Source: Coleophoma eucalyptorum
Taxonomy: Eukaryota; Ascomycota; Leotiomycetes; Helotiales; Dermateaceae
Direction: 5' to 3'
Assembly: GCA_026120035.1 (NCBI GenBank)
Contig: JALRME010000009.1
Span: 744,001 to 808,000 of the forward strand
Length of the DNA: 64,000 bases
Shown in pieces: positions 49,005 through 61,500 of this stretch (within the stretch, counting starts at the first letter, position 1; the number at the start of each line of letters is the position of its first letter). The notes beneath the pieces were generated by a model that did no database searches, was not told the DNA's origin, and saw only the letters and a program-made list of their open reading frames with translations. Position numbers and translations under genes: made by a program.

Positions 49005-49050
49005 TCGCCAAGCAGCAGAGGCGGACTACTCCGCCGCCGTTGCTTGGCGA
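49005..49050. repeat. 46-nt near-perfect palindrome (hairpin)
   Basis: Outer arms tCGCCAAGCAg and tTGCTTGGCGa pair over ten Watson-Crick pairs plus one G-T, the inner arms (aggcgga/tccgccg) pair over six to seven more with two mismatches, leaving a four-base loop (ctac). Confidence 0.8.
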
Positions 49051-49438
49051 AGTGGCAACCGCCCTCCGCTGATGCGTCGAGACCACCCAAGGTAGAGTGG
49101 CAGAGTCCCAAGTCTTCAAAACGACTAGAGAGCCTCGCGGAAAGTTAAGTAGGAGTTATCAAGAGCCCAGATGAGATTGTGACGTTCTACTTCCTACTCA
49201 GCCTCTCTTGGGGCCCGTCAATGTCTACTACCTGCCTGGACTAGCGAGCGCCTGCCTGCTCAACCTGAAAGAAACTCAGCCTTCGTCCTGCCTCATAAAG
49301 GAAGCGACTCCTGACAGCCCTTTCAAACAGAACACATCCGTGAAACGCTGCCAAACAACAATACACATACATAATTGGCAACGGCCTTGCATCGCTACTA
49401 TCACCTTAATTTCTGCATTTCACATTATTATTTTCGAC

Positions 49439-52400
49439 ATGTTAGAGGTACCGCGAGTCCACAGCAGTGGGCAGACCGTAAGCATATGGATTGACATCAA
49501 GCTATGTCAGCCACCTCAACAACTAAGGCTAATTCATCATACAGTCGCAGAACGATGACGATGAGATCACAGCACCGCGATCAAGAGCGGCCTCACATAC
49601 ATCCTTTCTGAGCAATTCAAAAACGCTCACAGAAGAGACCTCAACATTGAGGCCTAGTACTGCATATACTGAGAAAGACTTACAAGAAGCGCTTCATCCA
49701 GATCCCGGAACTGAGGCGGAGTTCAATGTAGAAAATAATAGTTTCGCCTTTAGTCCTGGTCAGCTAGGCAAACTCCTAAATCCAAAATCATTACCGGCAT
49801 TCGCTGCTCTCGGGGGACTATCGGGCATCGCTCGAGGTCTCAGAACCAATGTTACTTCTGGCTTGAGTATAGACGAAAACAAACTCGAGGGCTCAGTATC
49901 CTTCAACGAAGCTACCAGGTCCGAATACTCTAAAGAATCTTCATCTGCAACCGCGGTGGAGTTTATTGGACAAGATTCAGCGGCACAGCAAGGAAGCTTT
50001 ACCGATCGGATCCGAGTCTTCAACCAAAATATCATACCGGGAAAGAAAGCGACGCCATTATGGAAGCTGATGTGGATTGCGTACAAGGACAAAGTCCTGC
50101 TGCTATTGACTGCCGCAGCCATGATTAGTTTAGCACTTGGAGTATGGCTTCTTTGTACCCACCAGCCTATATGATGCTAACTCTGTCGCAGCTATACGAA
50201 ACTCTTGGAGTTGATCACCCTGCTGGTTCACCACCACCAGTCGACTGGGTTGAAGGTGTTGCTATCTGTGTCGCAATCATTATTGTCGTCTTGGTTGGCA
50301 GTCTCAACGACTGGCAGAAGGAACGTGCTTTTGTCAGGCTTAACGCGAAGGTTGGTGAACAAAAGGAGAAACAACCCTGAGGTAAAGAACTGACAAATAC
50401 TGTATAGAAAGATGACCGAGAGATTAAAGTCATCCGCTCTGGAAAGTCTATTATGATTAACGTCGCCGATATTCTGGTTGGCGATGTGATTCATCTTGAG
50501 GTATACAATCTTGCGTAGTGTCAAAATATATTTTGCTAATCTCAACCCACAGCCTGGTGACATGATTCCGGCAGATGGCATCTTCATCTCAGGACATAAC
50601 GTCAAGTGTGACGAATCCTCGGCGACTGGAGAGTCTGATTCCCTCAAAAAGACTGGAGGTGATCAAGGTATTTTGCATAATATCTATAAATATATTTGCC
50701 ACTGACAACATCATAGTTATGAGACTTCTCGAAGAGGGACACAGCAATTTGAAAGATCTCGACCCATTTATCATCTCTGGAGCAAAGGTTTTGGAAGGTG
50801 TCGGTACTTACCTGGTCACGGCTGTTGGTGTCAACTCAAGTTTCGGAAAGATCATGATGTCCATGAGAACAGAACCTGAAGTCACGCCTCTCCAAGCGAA
50901 GCTTGATGGATTGGCCGGCGCTATTGCAAAGCTTGGTTCTGCGTAAGTCCACAATCTGGAGCTACTTAGGAATGGTCACTGATCTGGCGCTTCATAGTGC
51001 TGCTGCCTTGTTGTTCTTTGTCCTCCTCTTCCGATTTTGCGCCAATCTGAAGAACAATCCTGATTCACCCGCAGAGAAAGCCTCAACCTTCATGGATATC
51101 CTGATTGTAGCCATTACAGTGATTGTAGTGGCGGTACCGGAAGGTCTTCCATTAGCTGTCACACTAGCACTCGCCTTCGCTACCACTCGCCTGCTCAAGG
51201 AGAACAACCTCGTACGAATCCTGAAAGCCTGTGAGGTCATGGGGAATGCTACCACAGTGTGCTCCGATAAGACCGGCACGCTTACTACCAACAAGATGTC
51301 CGTTGTAGCAGGTACATTCGGCCACGAGGGTTTCGATGTCGAGAACAGCGCAGCTTTCTTCAAGGGTTTACCGAAAGATACCAAAGATCTCATTCGTCAA
51401 TCCATTGCAATAAATTCCACAGCATTTGAGGGTGAAGAAGACGGAGTTGCCACTTTTGTCGGATCGAAGACTGAAATGGCACTTCTCAATCTTGCTAAGG
51501 ATCATCTAGCCATGGGACCTCTGTCCAATGAACGAGCCAATGCGGAAGCTGTCCAGCTTTTCCCATTCGACTCCAACAAGAAATGCATGGGAGCTGTCAT
51601 TAGACATGGTAATGGGTATCGTCTATTTGTCAAAGGTGCATCCGAAATTGTCTTGGAAGCATGCTCGGCTATGGCAGACCCCTTAACAGGCCAGGTCTCA
51701 CAACTAACAGTGCCATCCAAATCCAAAGTTGAAGATATTATACAAAGCTATGCACGAAAGTCTTTGAGAACCATTGGATTGACATACCATGACTTCCCAT
51801 CATGGCCACCAGTATCTTGCCAAACTAAGGCCGATCCAATGATGGCAGACTTCGACATGGTGTTCAAGGATATGATATTCAGCGGAGTGGTTGGAATTCA
51901 AGATCCCGTACGACCTGGTGTCCCAGAGGCAGTTGCAAAATGCCAGCTTGCTGGCGTCAAGGTTCGAATGGTTACTGGCGACAACATCATAACAGCCAAA
52001 GCCATTGCTACTGAGTGCGGAATCATTAGTGGTGATGACAGCAAAGATATAGTCATGGAAGGCCCAACATTCCGGAAGATGTCTGACGATGAAATGACCG
52101 AGATTTTGCCACGCTTGGCTGTTCTCGCTCGATCATCTCCGCAAGATAAGCAGATTTTAGTTCAGAAATTGAGAGCTTTGGACGAGACTGTAGCAGTCAC
52201 TGGAGATGGAACCAACGATGGTCCAGCCTTGAAAGCTGCCGATGTTGGATTTTCCATGGGTATCGCTGGAACCGAAGTGGCCAAAGAAGCCTCTGCTATC
52301 ATTCTTATGGATGATAACTTCGCTTCAATAGTGAAGGCACTCATGTGGGGTCGAGCTGTCAATGATGCTGTCAGCAAATTCCTGCAGTTCCAGATTACAG

Positions 52401-53233
52401 TTAACATTACGGCTGTTCTGTTGACCTTCGTCTCTGCCGTCTCGAATTCGAACATGGAGAGCGTTTTGACTGCGGTGCAACTTCTTTGGGTCAATTTGAT
52501 CATGGATACTTTTGCAGCACTAGCTCTTGCCACTGATCCTCCTACCGAAAAGATCTTGGATCGGAAGCCCGCAGGCAAGAAAGCACCCTTGATTACGACG
52601 AACATGTGGAAGATGATCATTGGACAAGCGATATTCCAGTTGACAGTTACATTCATACTTTACTTCGCTGGTGAAAGTATCTTAGGATATGAAGACACCG
52701 AGCAAAAGAAAAAGGAATTGTCTACCATGGTTTTCAACACCTTCGTTTGGATGCAGATCTTCAACGAATTCAACAACAGACGTTTGGACAACAAGCTCAA
52801 TATCTTTACTGGGATTCATCGCAATTTCTTCTTTATTGCTATCAACTGCATCATGGTCGCTGCTCAAATTGCCATCATATTTGTTGGTGGAACAGCGTTC
52901 TCTATTACGCGTATTGATGGTGTGCAGTGGGCCATCTGCATTATATTGGCTGCATTATCCCTTCCCATGGGTGTGCTTATTCGATTCTTCCCAGACCCTT
53001 GGTTTGCAGTCATTGCCCATGTTCTAGGGTCACCGATTCGAACGGTCTATCGAGCCATCAAACGATTCTCCTCCCGTGCATTCGCAAAGCTTTTCAAGCG
53101 TAGCCGCAAGAACAAGGGAGTGGCTGAGGAGCAAGACAGTACGGTCGAGACAGTCCCCGCTATTGTTGTTAACCCAGAGATCAACGCAGAAACAATTGAT
53201 CAAAGAGATGTCGAGCAGGGGTTCAGATCATAA
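49439..53233 (+). CDS. PMC1: P-type Ca2+ ATPase, PMC1/PMCA type
   Basis: Seven exons (49439-49477, 49545-50141, 50192-50350, 50408-50500, 50553-50667, 50717-50942, 50998-53233) give about 1,154 residues. It pumps Ca2+ out of the cytosol, in fungi mainly into the vacuole. Visible P-type features: actuator loop [11 protein letters not shown], helix-4 site [17 protein letters not shown], phosphorylation site [13 protein letters not shown] (Asp near residue 500), nucleotide-binding [22 protein letters not shown], and hinge [19 protein letters not shown]. Ten membrane helices can be traced. The N-terminus is the short disordered PMC1-like tail; the C-terminus (after about 1,070) is a basic segment without an obvious calmodulin helix. 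The first exon of 13 residues is inferred from splice phase. The yeast name is used for the family; orthology is not proven. Confidence 0.93.
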
Positions 53234-54172
53234 GGTAGTCAAAGACAGCCAGGAAATACACATTGTAGCGTTGATTTTGTGGGCGTTCTGAGCAATTTAG
53301 AGGATTGGGTAAAGGCGTTCGGGTAAAGGATGACTTCTGTATATAATTTGTATTAAATACTGTAACATGAAACACTAGACTTTGCAGCTTTCTTTTCTTG
53401 ATCCTTCATACTTGACGTCGTCATGATCGTGATGTCCTTCAAGCGCTTAATGAATTACCGGTGCCAATATTAATCCGGCCCGCAACTCTAAATGCGAGTA
53501 CGAAAGCTTGGGCTTGGTAATCGACCCCCCTCTGGCGCAAAGTTAGAAGAGTAGGATTCCTGATGTTAATCACATCGTTGGATAGAACATGCAACTAGAA
53601 TGGCCTTTGAGCGCAAGAGCCAAACTTGGCATGTGCTGGGCAGGTCGGCAGAGTAAAGAGGTTGGGTATGATTTCCCGATCGCAAGGCCTTAGATCAAGG
53701 ACCAATGCGGAAGGACAAGAGCGCTGCGCCTCAATCCAAGAGTCTTGTCTTTGTAACCCTCGAAACCTTTCCAGTTTGCGACAAGATGGCAAAACTACTG
53801 ATTATTGTGGCCTGTTCGAGTTTTGTCTTGTCAAGGAAACAAAGTCCTCTTGAATCGCCCTCATAATATCTGCTCTTGTCCAAGCAACATCTTTCTTGAA
53901 ACGAGTTCCACGCGTGTTTGTATCGCGAGCGCCGCCCCATCTTCTCTTATCTCTCCTGCTGGGCACTGCGAACTTTTGCCTTTACACCGTCTCTTGTGGA
54001 TGTTTGACTCTTGCTATATACACTCAACGAACCCTCCTTCCCGGATGAAATGGAAGGGTTAAATTCACAACCATTCTCGCACTGAGGAAAGTAAGAGGGT
54101 CGGTCCAATCTGAGGGGCGGAGAAGGAAAGCTTCGGTTCTTGGAGAAAGTTGGGGGTGTGCGGTATAAAGAA
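53234..54172. other. Intergenic, 0.9 kb
   Basis: Promoter and leader of the Zn2Cys6 factor and 3' region of the ATPase. Frames on the minus strand are shadows without domain content. Confidence 0.55.
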
Positions 54173-55919
54173 ATGTCGTCTCTCGTGTCGGGTCGCCAGA
54201 CACCCACCAAAAAGGCACCTCGCTCGACAGCTTTGAGGGCTTGTGACCGATGTCGTAGAAGGAAGAGAAAATGCGACGAGTACTTTCCTTGTGGCACATG
54301 CACTCGTTTGGGTGTACAGTGCCAGGTAACCGAACCTGAAAAGCAGCAGGAGAAAAGCCACAGGTAAGTTTTGTCTGCAAATGTGCACCAGACCTGGTTC
54401 TAAAGGTTCCCTTTTACTAAGATTCGGTACCAGTTATCTGGAGGCTCGAGTTAAAAGACTGGAAAATCTTTTGGCTGCGAGCAATTCTATGCTTGAGTCA
54501 CAGAATCAGTATCAGTTTGCCCAAGAGTCTTCTGCATATTCTTCGGCACCGATGCAGGAAGGGCCATCGAAGCTTCGACTGCAAATACCTTCGGCATCGT
54601 CTTATTCACAGAACGACCCGGAATGGCATTCAACTCTGAGCTCGGATTTCTCAAACAGTCCTACACCAGGAAGTCCACATCAAACATATCCTCCCTTGGA
54701 TTTTCCAGCTACGTTTGACATCCCTCAATGGTCTAGTCAGATCTTCGAATCTGAATCTAGTCCCTTCGTTCAATCTCCGCTCCCAAGGCGACGTGCACTA
54801 TCGTCCCCGTTTCCTCTTAGTGAAGGAGAGGAATATCACAATGCACCTGATACCTCTTTCGACTTCAATGTCGATACTGATTTGCTCTCACCTGACATAC
54901 CCACAATTCAAGTTACGTCTTGGGATACACAGTCAAATGGTTCAGCTGGAACGAGAGGTATGGGCTTGAACGACTATTCACTGATGACGCCCGAACTTAG
55001 TGTCGGCTCCTGGAGTGGTCCTCCATCACCGACATTAACCGCTGCCAGTAGTCAATTCAACTATGATGACCCTCTCTTCCTGAATCCTGGAAGTCGTTCT
55101 CACTCAAGGAGATCCTCATTTGCATTCTCAGATCGTTCTTCCGATAGCCATGACTTCTTGGCGCCTGGTAGCGCCGATACAATTTTCAAGTCTCAGCCCA
55201 AGGCGTCACTATTGCCATCAGCACAAACCGCTTACTACCACGCACCTCTTCCGGCTTCCGCACTTCCGTCAAAATTGCAGCTAAACGAGAATGAGATTCA
55301 GTATGCGAATGTCTTCTTCGGCACTGTCCGGCCCCTTTTCCCTGTTATGTTGCGCGAGGACTTTACGTCGATACTCAATCAAAGCCCACATACCTACATC
55401 CATAACTACCATAAAGCCACTGTATTCCTCATCCTGTCAATCGGCTGTCATCTAATTCCCGATGCACAACCGAACTCGCTCAAATACTATACTCTCGCCC
55501 AGCAATGCTTCGACACAAAATCCCTGTCAGGCACCCCATCAATCGAGGTAATACGCACCTACATCTTGTTGTCTCTTCGCCGCGTTATTTGTATGGACCC
55601 CACAGAGGAGTATGTACCTGGTCTTTATATGCTCAATGCATATATTGGTGCTTCATGTATTGCCCTTAGTTTTCACCAACAACATCCGGGCGATGAGGAG
55701 GGTGATTTATTCTTTACTGCATATGCGCTTGATAGGACTATCGGTGTGATTACCGGGAAACCATACTGTTTGCATGATTCGGATATTAGCGAGGATTTAC
55801 TAGAGTGCATTCTAGGGCAGGAAAAACGGGTGAAAGATAGACTGCAGAATGACGCAAGTTTTGGTGGTCTTGGAGGGCATTATGGCAGACTTCTGGAGTG
55901 GTACGGGATGACTGATTGA
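54173..55919 (+). CDS. Zn2Cys6 fungal transcription factor
   Basis: Two exons (54173-54363 and 54434-55919) encode about 558 residues. The binuclear cluster is near the N-terminus (ACDRCRRRKRKCDEYFPCGTC, residues 22-42, then LGVQC), spacing C-x2-C-x6-C-x5-C-x2-C-x6-C. A coiled-coil segment follows across the intron (YLEARVKRLENLLAASN), as used for dimer formation, then a long Ser/Pro-rich linker. The fungal-specific middle homology region starts about residue 345 (ENEIQYANVFFGTVRPLFPV) and includes LSIGCHLIPDA and AYALDRTIGVITGKPYCLHD. The C-terminus is short for the family, ending soon after that region. Target genes unknown; it lies 17 kb from the biosynthetic block and need not regulate it. 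ATG 54140 in frame is an alternative start. Confidence 0.88.
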
Positions 55920-56695
55920 GATTTTACTGATGAACTTGTACGCTCATGATCCTCTGATAAAATAGAAATAAAAATATAATTCTAAGCAGCATCTTTCCAG
56001 GTCTTCCTCACCAGCTCCCTCACAAGAATCAATTCTCCTACATCTATCCCTGTCATTCTCTTACCTGAGTATCAATTCTTGCCTACAAGCAAATGCCCGA
56101 GAGTCTCGATGTCACCAGCTTGCTCAGTATCATACTCTAGCTACTTTCTCGCATGGAATATGATGCTCCTCGTATAGGCTCTAGATCTAAACTTGGCGCT
56201 ACAGATGATTATAACAGTTCGTCGCTAAGGCGCACAGCTCGCGTAAACATTGCGAGGGTTTTGAGACGAGAATTTCAGTTCCTTGTGGTCCCGGTTATTA
56301 TTGGCCCAGCAAGATGTAGTTTCTTTGAGAAGCAGACCCCGAGCTTAAGTCCCATGGAATAACGGCTAAGACCAACTTTGTCCTAGCCATTTCTACAAGT
56401 TCCATAGAAAATAATGTGTTTGAGAATGGAGCAGGTTAGAGACATTTTCGTCAAATGTACGACACTCTAGAAAACACGAATAAAAACCTTCTTTCTTCTT
56501 ACTGTTTCAGAGACTCCAGGACTGGAAAAGATAATGGTTCTCAAGGCCACAGTGGTCTTGACAGCGCAAGACGGGATTAGTATAAAGTACTTCATCGTTT
56601 CCTGCACGAGATGAAAACAAAATAATTCAAACATATCATCCATCTGAGCCTGCTCTTGAGCTAGTCAGCAATTACTGTACTCCCCTACACCAACT
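55920..56695. other. Intergenic, 0.8 kb
   Basis: A 69-codon frame at 56153-56362 has no recognisable content and no intron partners; otherwise nothing seen. Confidence 0.5.
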
Positions 56696-57968
56696 ATGCC
56701 ATCCTCGTCCTCGGATCGACCAGCCATTAAAGAAGGTGCCAAAGTTGAAGATATGTACTATCTCCGCAAAGACGAAATAACCACAAGACTGAGTCGCGCC
56801 GGAATTCTCTATAAGGACTCCTCCTTGAAGCACGATGTCCAGGCTTCGTGGGCTTTGGCCAATCTTGGTCTCATTGGAAAGACGGCACTCCAGGTATATT
56901 ATTTTTGGACAAGGTTGCAGCTCGGTGCAAAATGATGGTTTCTGAGCAGCTCAAAGAGCTAGAGGGAAGGAAACTGAGCATCTTAGGTACAAATTGGGAC
57001 CATGTTGCGACTTTGATAAGAGCCGAGTATGAGAATCCTGCTTCTGGCGTTGGCTCTAAGTTGTTGATTTACGATTGCGGAATGGAAACCACTGAATCCG
57101 CCTTTGCCAAGCTGGAACTGAATGCCAATTAAGTTTCTGGGATAAGTGAAGAAGCCTTGCCACACTACACAGTAGTCAATCTGCTGGTTGCAACCACTTA
57201 CGCAGAGACTGTCAGGTCTGGGAATACTACTCTACTTCCAGGGTGTCCAATCCCCACCGTTCAAGAACTTCAAAACTGCATGGGTACGTTGCAAAGTTTT
57301 ACAACGGCTCAGGCTTTGGCGCAGTCGATGTCGCTCCCTAGATCTGATCTACATGGAATGCTAGTTAATTGGATCTGTGCCCAGTTTGGTCAACAAATTC
57401 AACCAGCATCGGTCCCGTTCTATATCGCTCAAATGCCACAAGATGTACACCAGTTTGTCCTGACGCGGCCAGCACCTGCATTGCAAGCTCGTTTGATAGA
57501 TACAATGGTTGAGACGAATGCCGGTTCATGCATCCTGTACCATGGTACCCCACTGTCAAATTTACGTTCCATTATCTCCACTGGATTTCTTCCTGCCACG
57601 ACTGCAGCGTATGATCCAGTCATTTATTTGGCCAAAGATCCAGTGGTAAGCTACCGGTATGCTACATTCCGCCCAGTCATACAAGAGTGGAAGCACACTC
57701 CTTTCGCGAGCTACGGGGTTGTCTTGGGTGTGAGGTGGCAGGCCATGGCAACCCAGTACACATCGCACCAAGGCTCCACTGTATCAACGTGTTGAGCTCC
57801 GTCATTGTCCGTTATATTTTTCTGGTTACGTCGTGCAGCCAGACACCACCTAGCGGAAGTCATCTCTTGAAATCGATGCGTGCGGTAATTAGTGCAATTC
57901 ATAGGCGGCTCGATCACCTGGAAGGGATCATCAATAAAAGATGGCTGATAAGTGCTAGACTTCGATGA
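56696..57968 (+). pseudogene. Disrupted PARP-like ADP-ribosyltransferase gene
   Basis: Coding similarity runs through the region but in different frames. From the ATG at 56696 about 66 residues are open, then the frame shifts at about 56894-56913; a 20-nt GT-AG interval there is too short for an intron. The second frame runs to an in-frame TAA at 57130, and the same frame continues afterwards through the diagnostic SCILYHGTPLSNLRSIISTGF and YDPVIYLAKDPVVSYRYA, the H and Y positions of the PARP fold. Near 57721-57735 it shifts again: the expected LGCEVAG and SSVIVRYIFLV are in the neighbouring frame, ending at 57968. Three lesions make function unlikely. The catalytic part resembles the PARP6/8-like group of filamentous fungi; the N-terminal part is unrecognised. 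Sequencing error is a lesser possibility. Confidence 0.7.
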
Positions 57969-58589
57969 GGCATATATACTTGGAAGAGATAATGTTCTCG
58001 AGGACATTGGGTAACTGAGAAGCTACACGATTTCCAAGGATAGATGACATAAACTAGAAATATTTAAATGGAAAGAAGAGTATTTAAACACCGACGGCCT
58101 CAATTGTCTTATTGATCAAAGCCGACTCTTTTCTAAATTGTTAGACATATGCCGGGCTGCTTTGCGTACCCCTCAATGAGATGAAGTTGACGAGGTAGAG
58201 AAAGACTGCTCTCGTACCTTTCATTGTACCTGCGGGAAGCCTAACTGTTTTTGGTCAAGACATGCGGTTGCTTGCCCACCCCACAGCCGAGGCCCCAAGG
58301 CGAGCTCATCAGCCGAACACTTTGACTTCCAGGCCGGCCGTTCGCATCTCCAACTGCATTTCTGCTTTCATAGAGAATTGTATGGACTTGGTAGAAATAT
58401 CTGGCCAGTTTTACGCCTCTCCCTATCGCCTGTGAGGACGACATTGCTGTCGCTGCTGGGGCACCATCTCCCCCTCCACAACCTGAGCTACCGCCGAGCA
58501 TGAACCAGCACGACTCGTAGACAACTCTCGACGCGCCCGAAGCTTCTTACGCGATACCGGCGGACAGGAGCTGGGGAGGTAACTATACC
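57969..58589. other. Intergenic, 0.6 kb, PEX6 upstream region
   Basis: No gene recognised; contains the PEX6 promoter. Confidence 0.55.
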
Positions 58590-61500
58590 ATGGGGGAGCA
58601 GATACCACTTCCACATCAGCGGAAGCGCAAAAGGAGGCGCCGGGAAGACAAAGGTGCAATATCTGCGAGATTGGTCTTGGACGATCATGTGAAAGGAGAT
58701 GTTGGCATACTTTCCGAGGATCTATTCGCAGAGTTATTCCCTACTACAGCCCAAGGTTTGTCGTCTAGCTGAAGGTACTTATTAAATTTACTGACCATAC
58801 TGCCCCAGCCCAGGAGAACAATGGCAACGTTCCTGAGGTCCGACATGTTGCAATCTCGCCATGGACGCCGTCAGAAGCGGTTGAGGACTCTAGCTGGACT
58901 GTTGTTTCTGTTCTACCTTCAAGTGCTCTTGCACATTCGACCGTACAATTCTCCCCTTCTTCGTTATCCTTACAAGTCTTTGCGGAAATCCTCCAAAAGA
59001 TAGCACCTTCGAAACTATCGAACCATAGTCGCAGTGGGATAGAGATACGGGTCATAGATGTAGTACCACTGGCTTTGGATACAGTTTTTGTGACTCTGGA
59101 AGGAGATCTAGCAAAACGACTGGAGAATGGCGAAGGCACGTTTCATAGCGAACATCCACGCACAAATGGCAGTACAAGCGGGTACAAAAAACCAGTCACG
59201 CCGGAAGAGCACCTGACATTGGCAATTCGGGAAGCATTATCAGCCTTGAAGATTGTCCACACCGGCGACTACTTTTCTCTGCCTCTTCCTCCGCATCCCG
59301 TAACTCATGTTCCAGCTCCGCCAGCTAAAGTGAACTTATGTGAGCCGGTAGGGCAAGGAATTTTGCTACCACAAACCAAGATTATTATTGCACAAACACA
59401 TCACCATGCAAAGGCTAGCCGGAAAACCCAATCCTTACCTCTTAACCGCGCTTTGAATGAAGTGGCTGAAGATGACGAAGACACGGCCAACGACCAATTT
59501 TATTCAGCTGCGGAAGATCGATACAAGACAGACACCGCTGTGGAAGATGAGCTTGGAACGGAGACAGAAACTGAAGAGTCCAGTGCCGAAAATGAAATTG
59601 ATGATCTCTCTGATGACTCTATGGATGATATGATATCCCTACAAGCTCCGACTCTTCCAGCTCACAATGCTAGTGGGTTGACGACAGTAGGCCCTGGGAC
59701 GCCACAGACTATTCGAAATGGACGAAAAACAAACGGCATAAATACACCAGGCTCTGTTTTCTCGACTTTGACAGCGACAACTGCTCGAGCCGGTGGGCAG
59801 CAAGGCCGTCTATTCAAAGCCCAAGGCCTTCTAAAACCTTTGCCAGAACAGATCCTGCATCCAAAGCCAAGTAGTGATGAAGACGAGGAAGCTCGCGTAT
59901 TTGTAGATATTAATTCGCTTACGAAAATCGGCTGTTTCTCAGGAGATTGGGTTCGCCTTGAGGCAGCGACAGAGCCACCAGCGAACGGCATGGGACTCTG
60001 GGGTCTTGGAAGCTTTGGAAATCAAGAACCAGAGGAGCCAAATTGGCGTCCCGTGAAAGTGTTTGGGCTTCCAGAAGGCTATTCAGTTCGACCTGTAACG
60101 AAAATTGCAGGTAGCAAGCAGGAAGGGCGAAGGTTGTCGTTTTTTGAATCTCAAGTACAAAAGCCATCAAGTCCAACTGTTTATCTTTCGCCGGTACTGC
60201 TCGCCAATATGGAGAACACTCCGTATTGCCGTATTTCAGTTCTCAAACGCCCAGCAACGTTTGGAACGGTAGCCGCGCCAAAAATAACAAGCTCATCTCG
60301 TCCTCCGAATGCTCGCGAGCTCACCTTACTCAAGATCTCCACACCATTTTCAACCGAGCGTGTATTGCAGAATGCGCTCTTTGCAGGACTGAAACATCAC
60401 TTTGCAAGCCGTAACCGGATAGTCAGGAAAGGTGATCTGATAGCTGTGGCAATAGATGAAAGCCTTGGCCGCACCTTGTATCAACCGTCGCCTGCAAGTG
60501 ATGATGCAGATGTTGATGAATTATTACGGGGCAACCGCGATGACCCCAGACCATCAAAATCTCTCAAAACTACGGGAATTGGTTGGTTCAAGGTAAGCTA
60601 CATCGGTGCGGCCAAGACAGAAGGGGCTGAGCACTTTGATGGGGATGATGTCTGGGGAGGGGTTGCCTCTATTGATGCAGGCTCTACCCATATGATGCAA
60701 TCTGGGAATGAGAACAGTCGACTACCAGCAACCATGGAGAACTCTTGGCAGTACTACCTTGGGCTCAAGACTATCTCAAAGTCAGATTTTGATGCAGTAC
60801 CAAATGCTCTACCAGAACCACGACAACCCCACGTATCTGCTCTCCAACGCCGGCTTAGAGAGCTAATTGCTGCTGCAACAAGTCCTCGGGCCATTCATCT
60901 AAAGCTCAAGCCGCTTGCGATTCTTCTGGTATCTACCCAGCGAAACATTGGCAAAGCGTCTTTGGCAACTCGAGCCTCAGCGGATATTGGACTTCATACT
61001 TTTAGTATCGATGCTTATGACATTGTAAGTGAGGGGAGCTCAGGAAGTGATGTCAAGACAGCAGGGTTCTTGGAGGCTCGTGCAGAGCGAGCCATGACTT
61101 GTGGTTCAGAATTCTGCACTTTGCTTCTCCGTCATGTTGAGGCCTTGACCTCTGATAGGATAGCTTCGACGCTGAAAGAAATCTTGGCCGGTGTACGCGT
61201 GTTGATCGCGACCACTACCGAAGTTGACAAGGTGCCAGACGCCATCCGGGGACTTTTTACACATGAGCTACAAATGTCTGCTCCTGATGAGTGGGAGCGA
61301 GAAGGAATTCTCCGAAGTATAATTGATAATCAAACAGTAGGACTAGCACCGAATGTGGATCTTAGTGCTGTCGCCGTAAAGACAGCTGCTCTTGTAGCTG
61401 GGGATCTTGTCGATGTTGTTGATAGAGCCCTTGTAGCTCGCAACACTCGCCTCGAAGCCCTTGCTTCTATCTCTACGACAGACGAAAATAAGGTCACGGT

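Larger units (their letters stand above)
48000..49438. other. Intergenic, 1.4 kb, with gene remnant and hairpin
   Basis: No intact gene. Contains the rhodopsin-domain remnant (48060-48663, -) and a 46-nt palindrome (49005-49050), both listed separately; the last 250 bp are the leader of the Ca2+ ATPase. Confidence 0.55.

Noticed and set aside
53947..54388. Minus-strand frames of 107-118 codons opposite the Zn2Cys6 5' end
   Set aside because: They overlap the real zinc-cluster exon antisense and carry no domain.
56894..56913. 20-nt GT-AG interval that would repair the PARP-like frame
   Set aside because: Too short for spliceosomal removal, and two further lesions downstream remain.
57157..57795. 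Intact 212-residue gene with an ADP-ribosyltransferase motif
   Set aside because: No ATG at its start, same frame as the upstream part across a TAA, and the fold's last strands are in another frame; read as part of a pseudogene.
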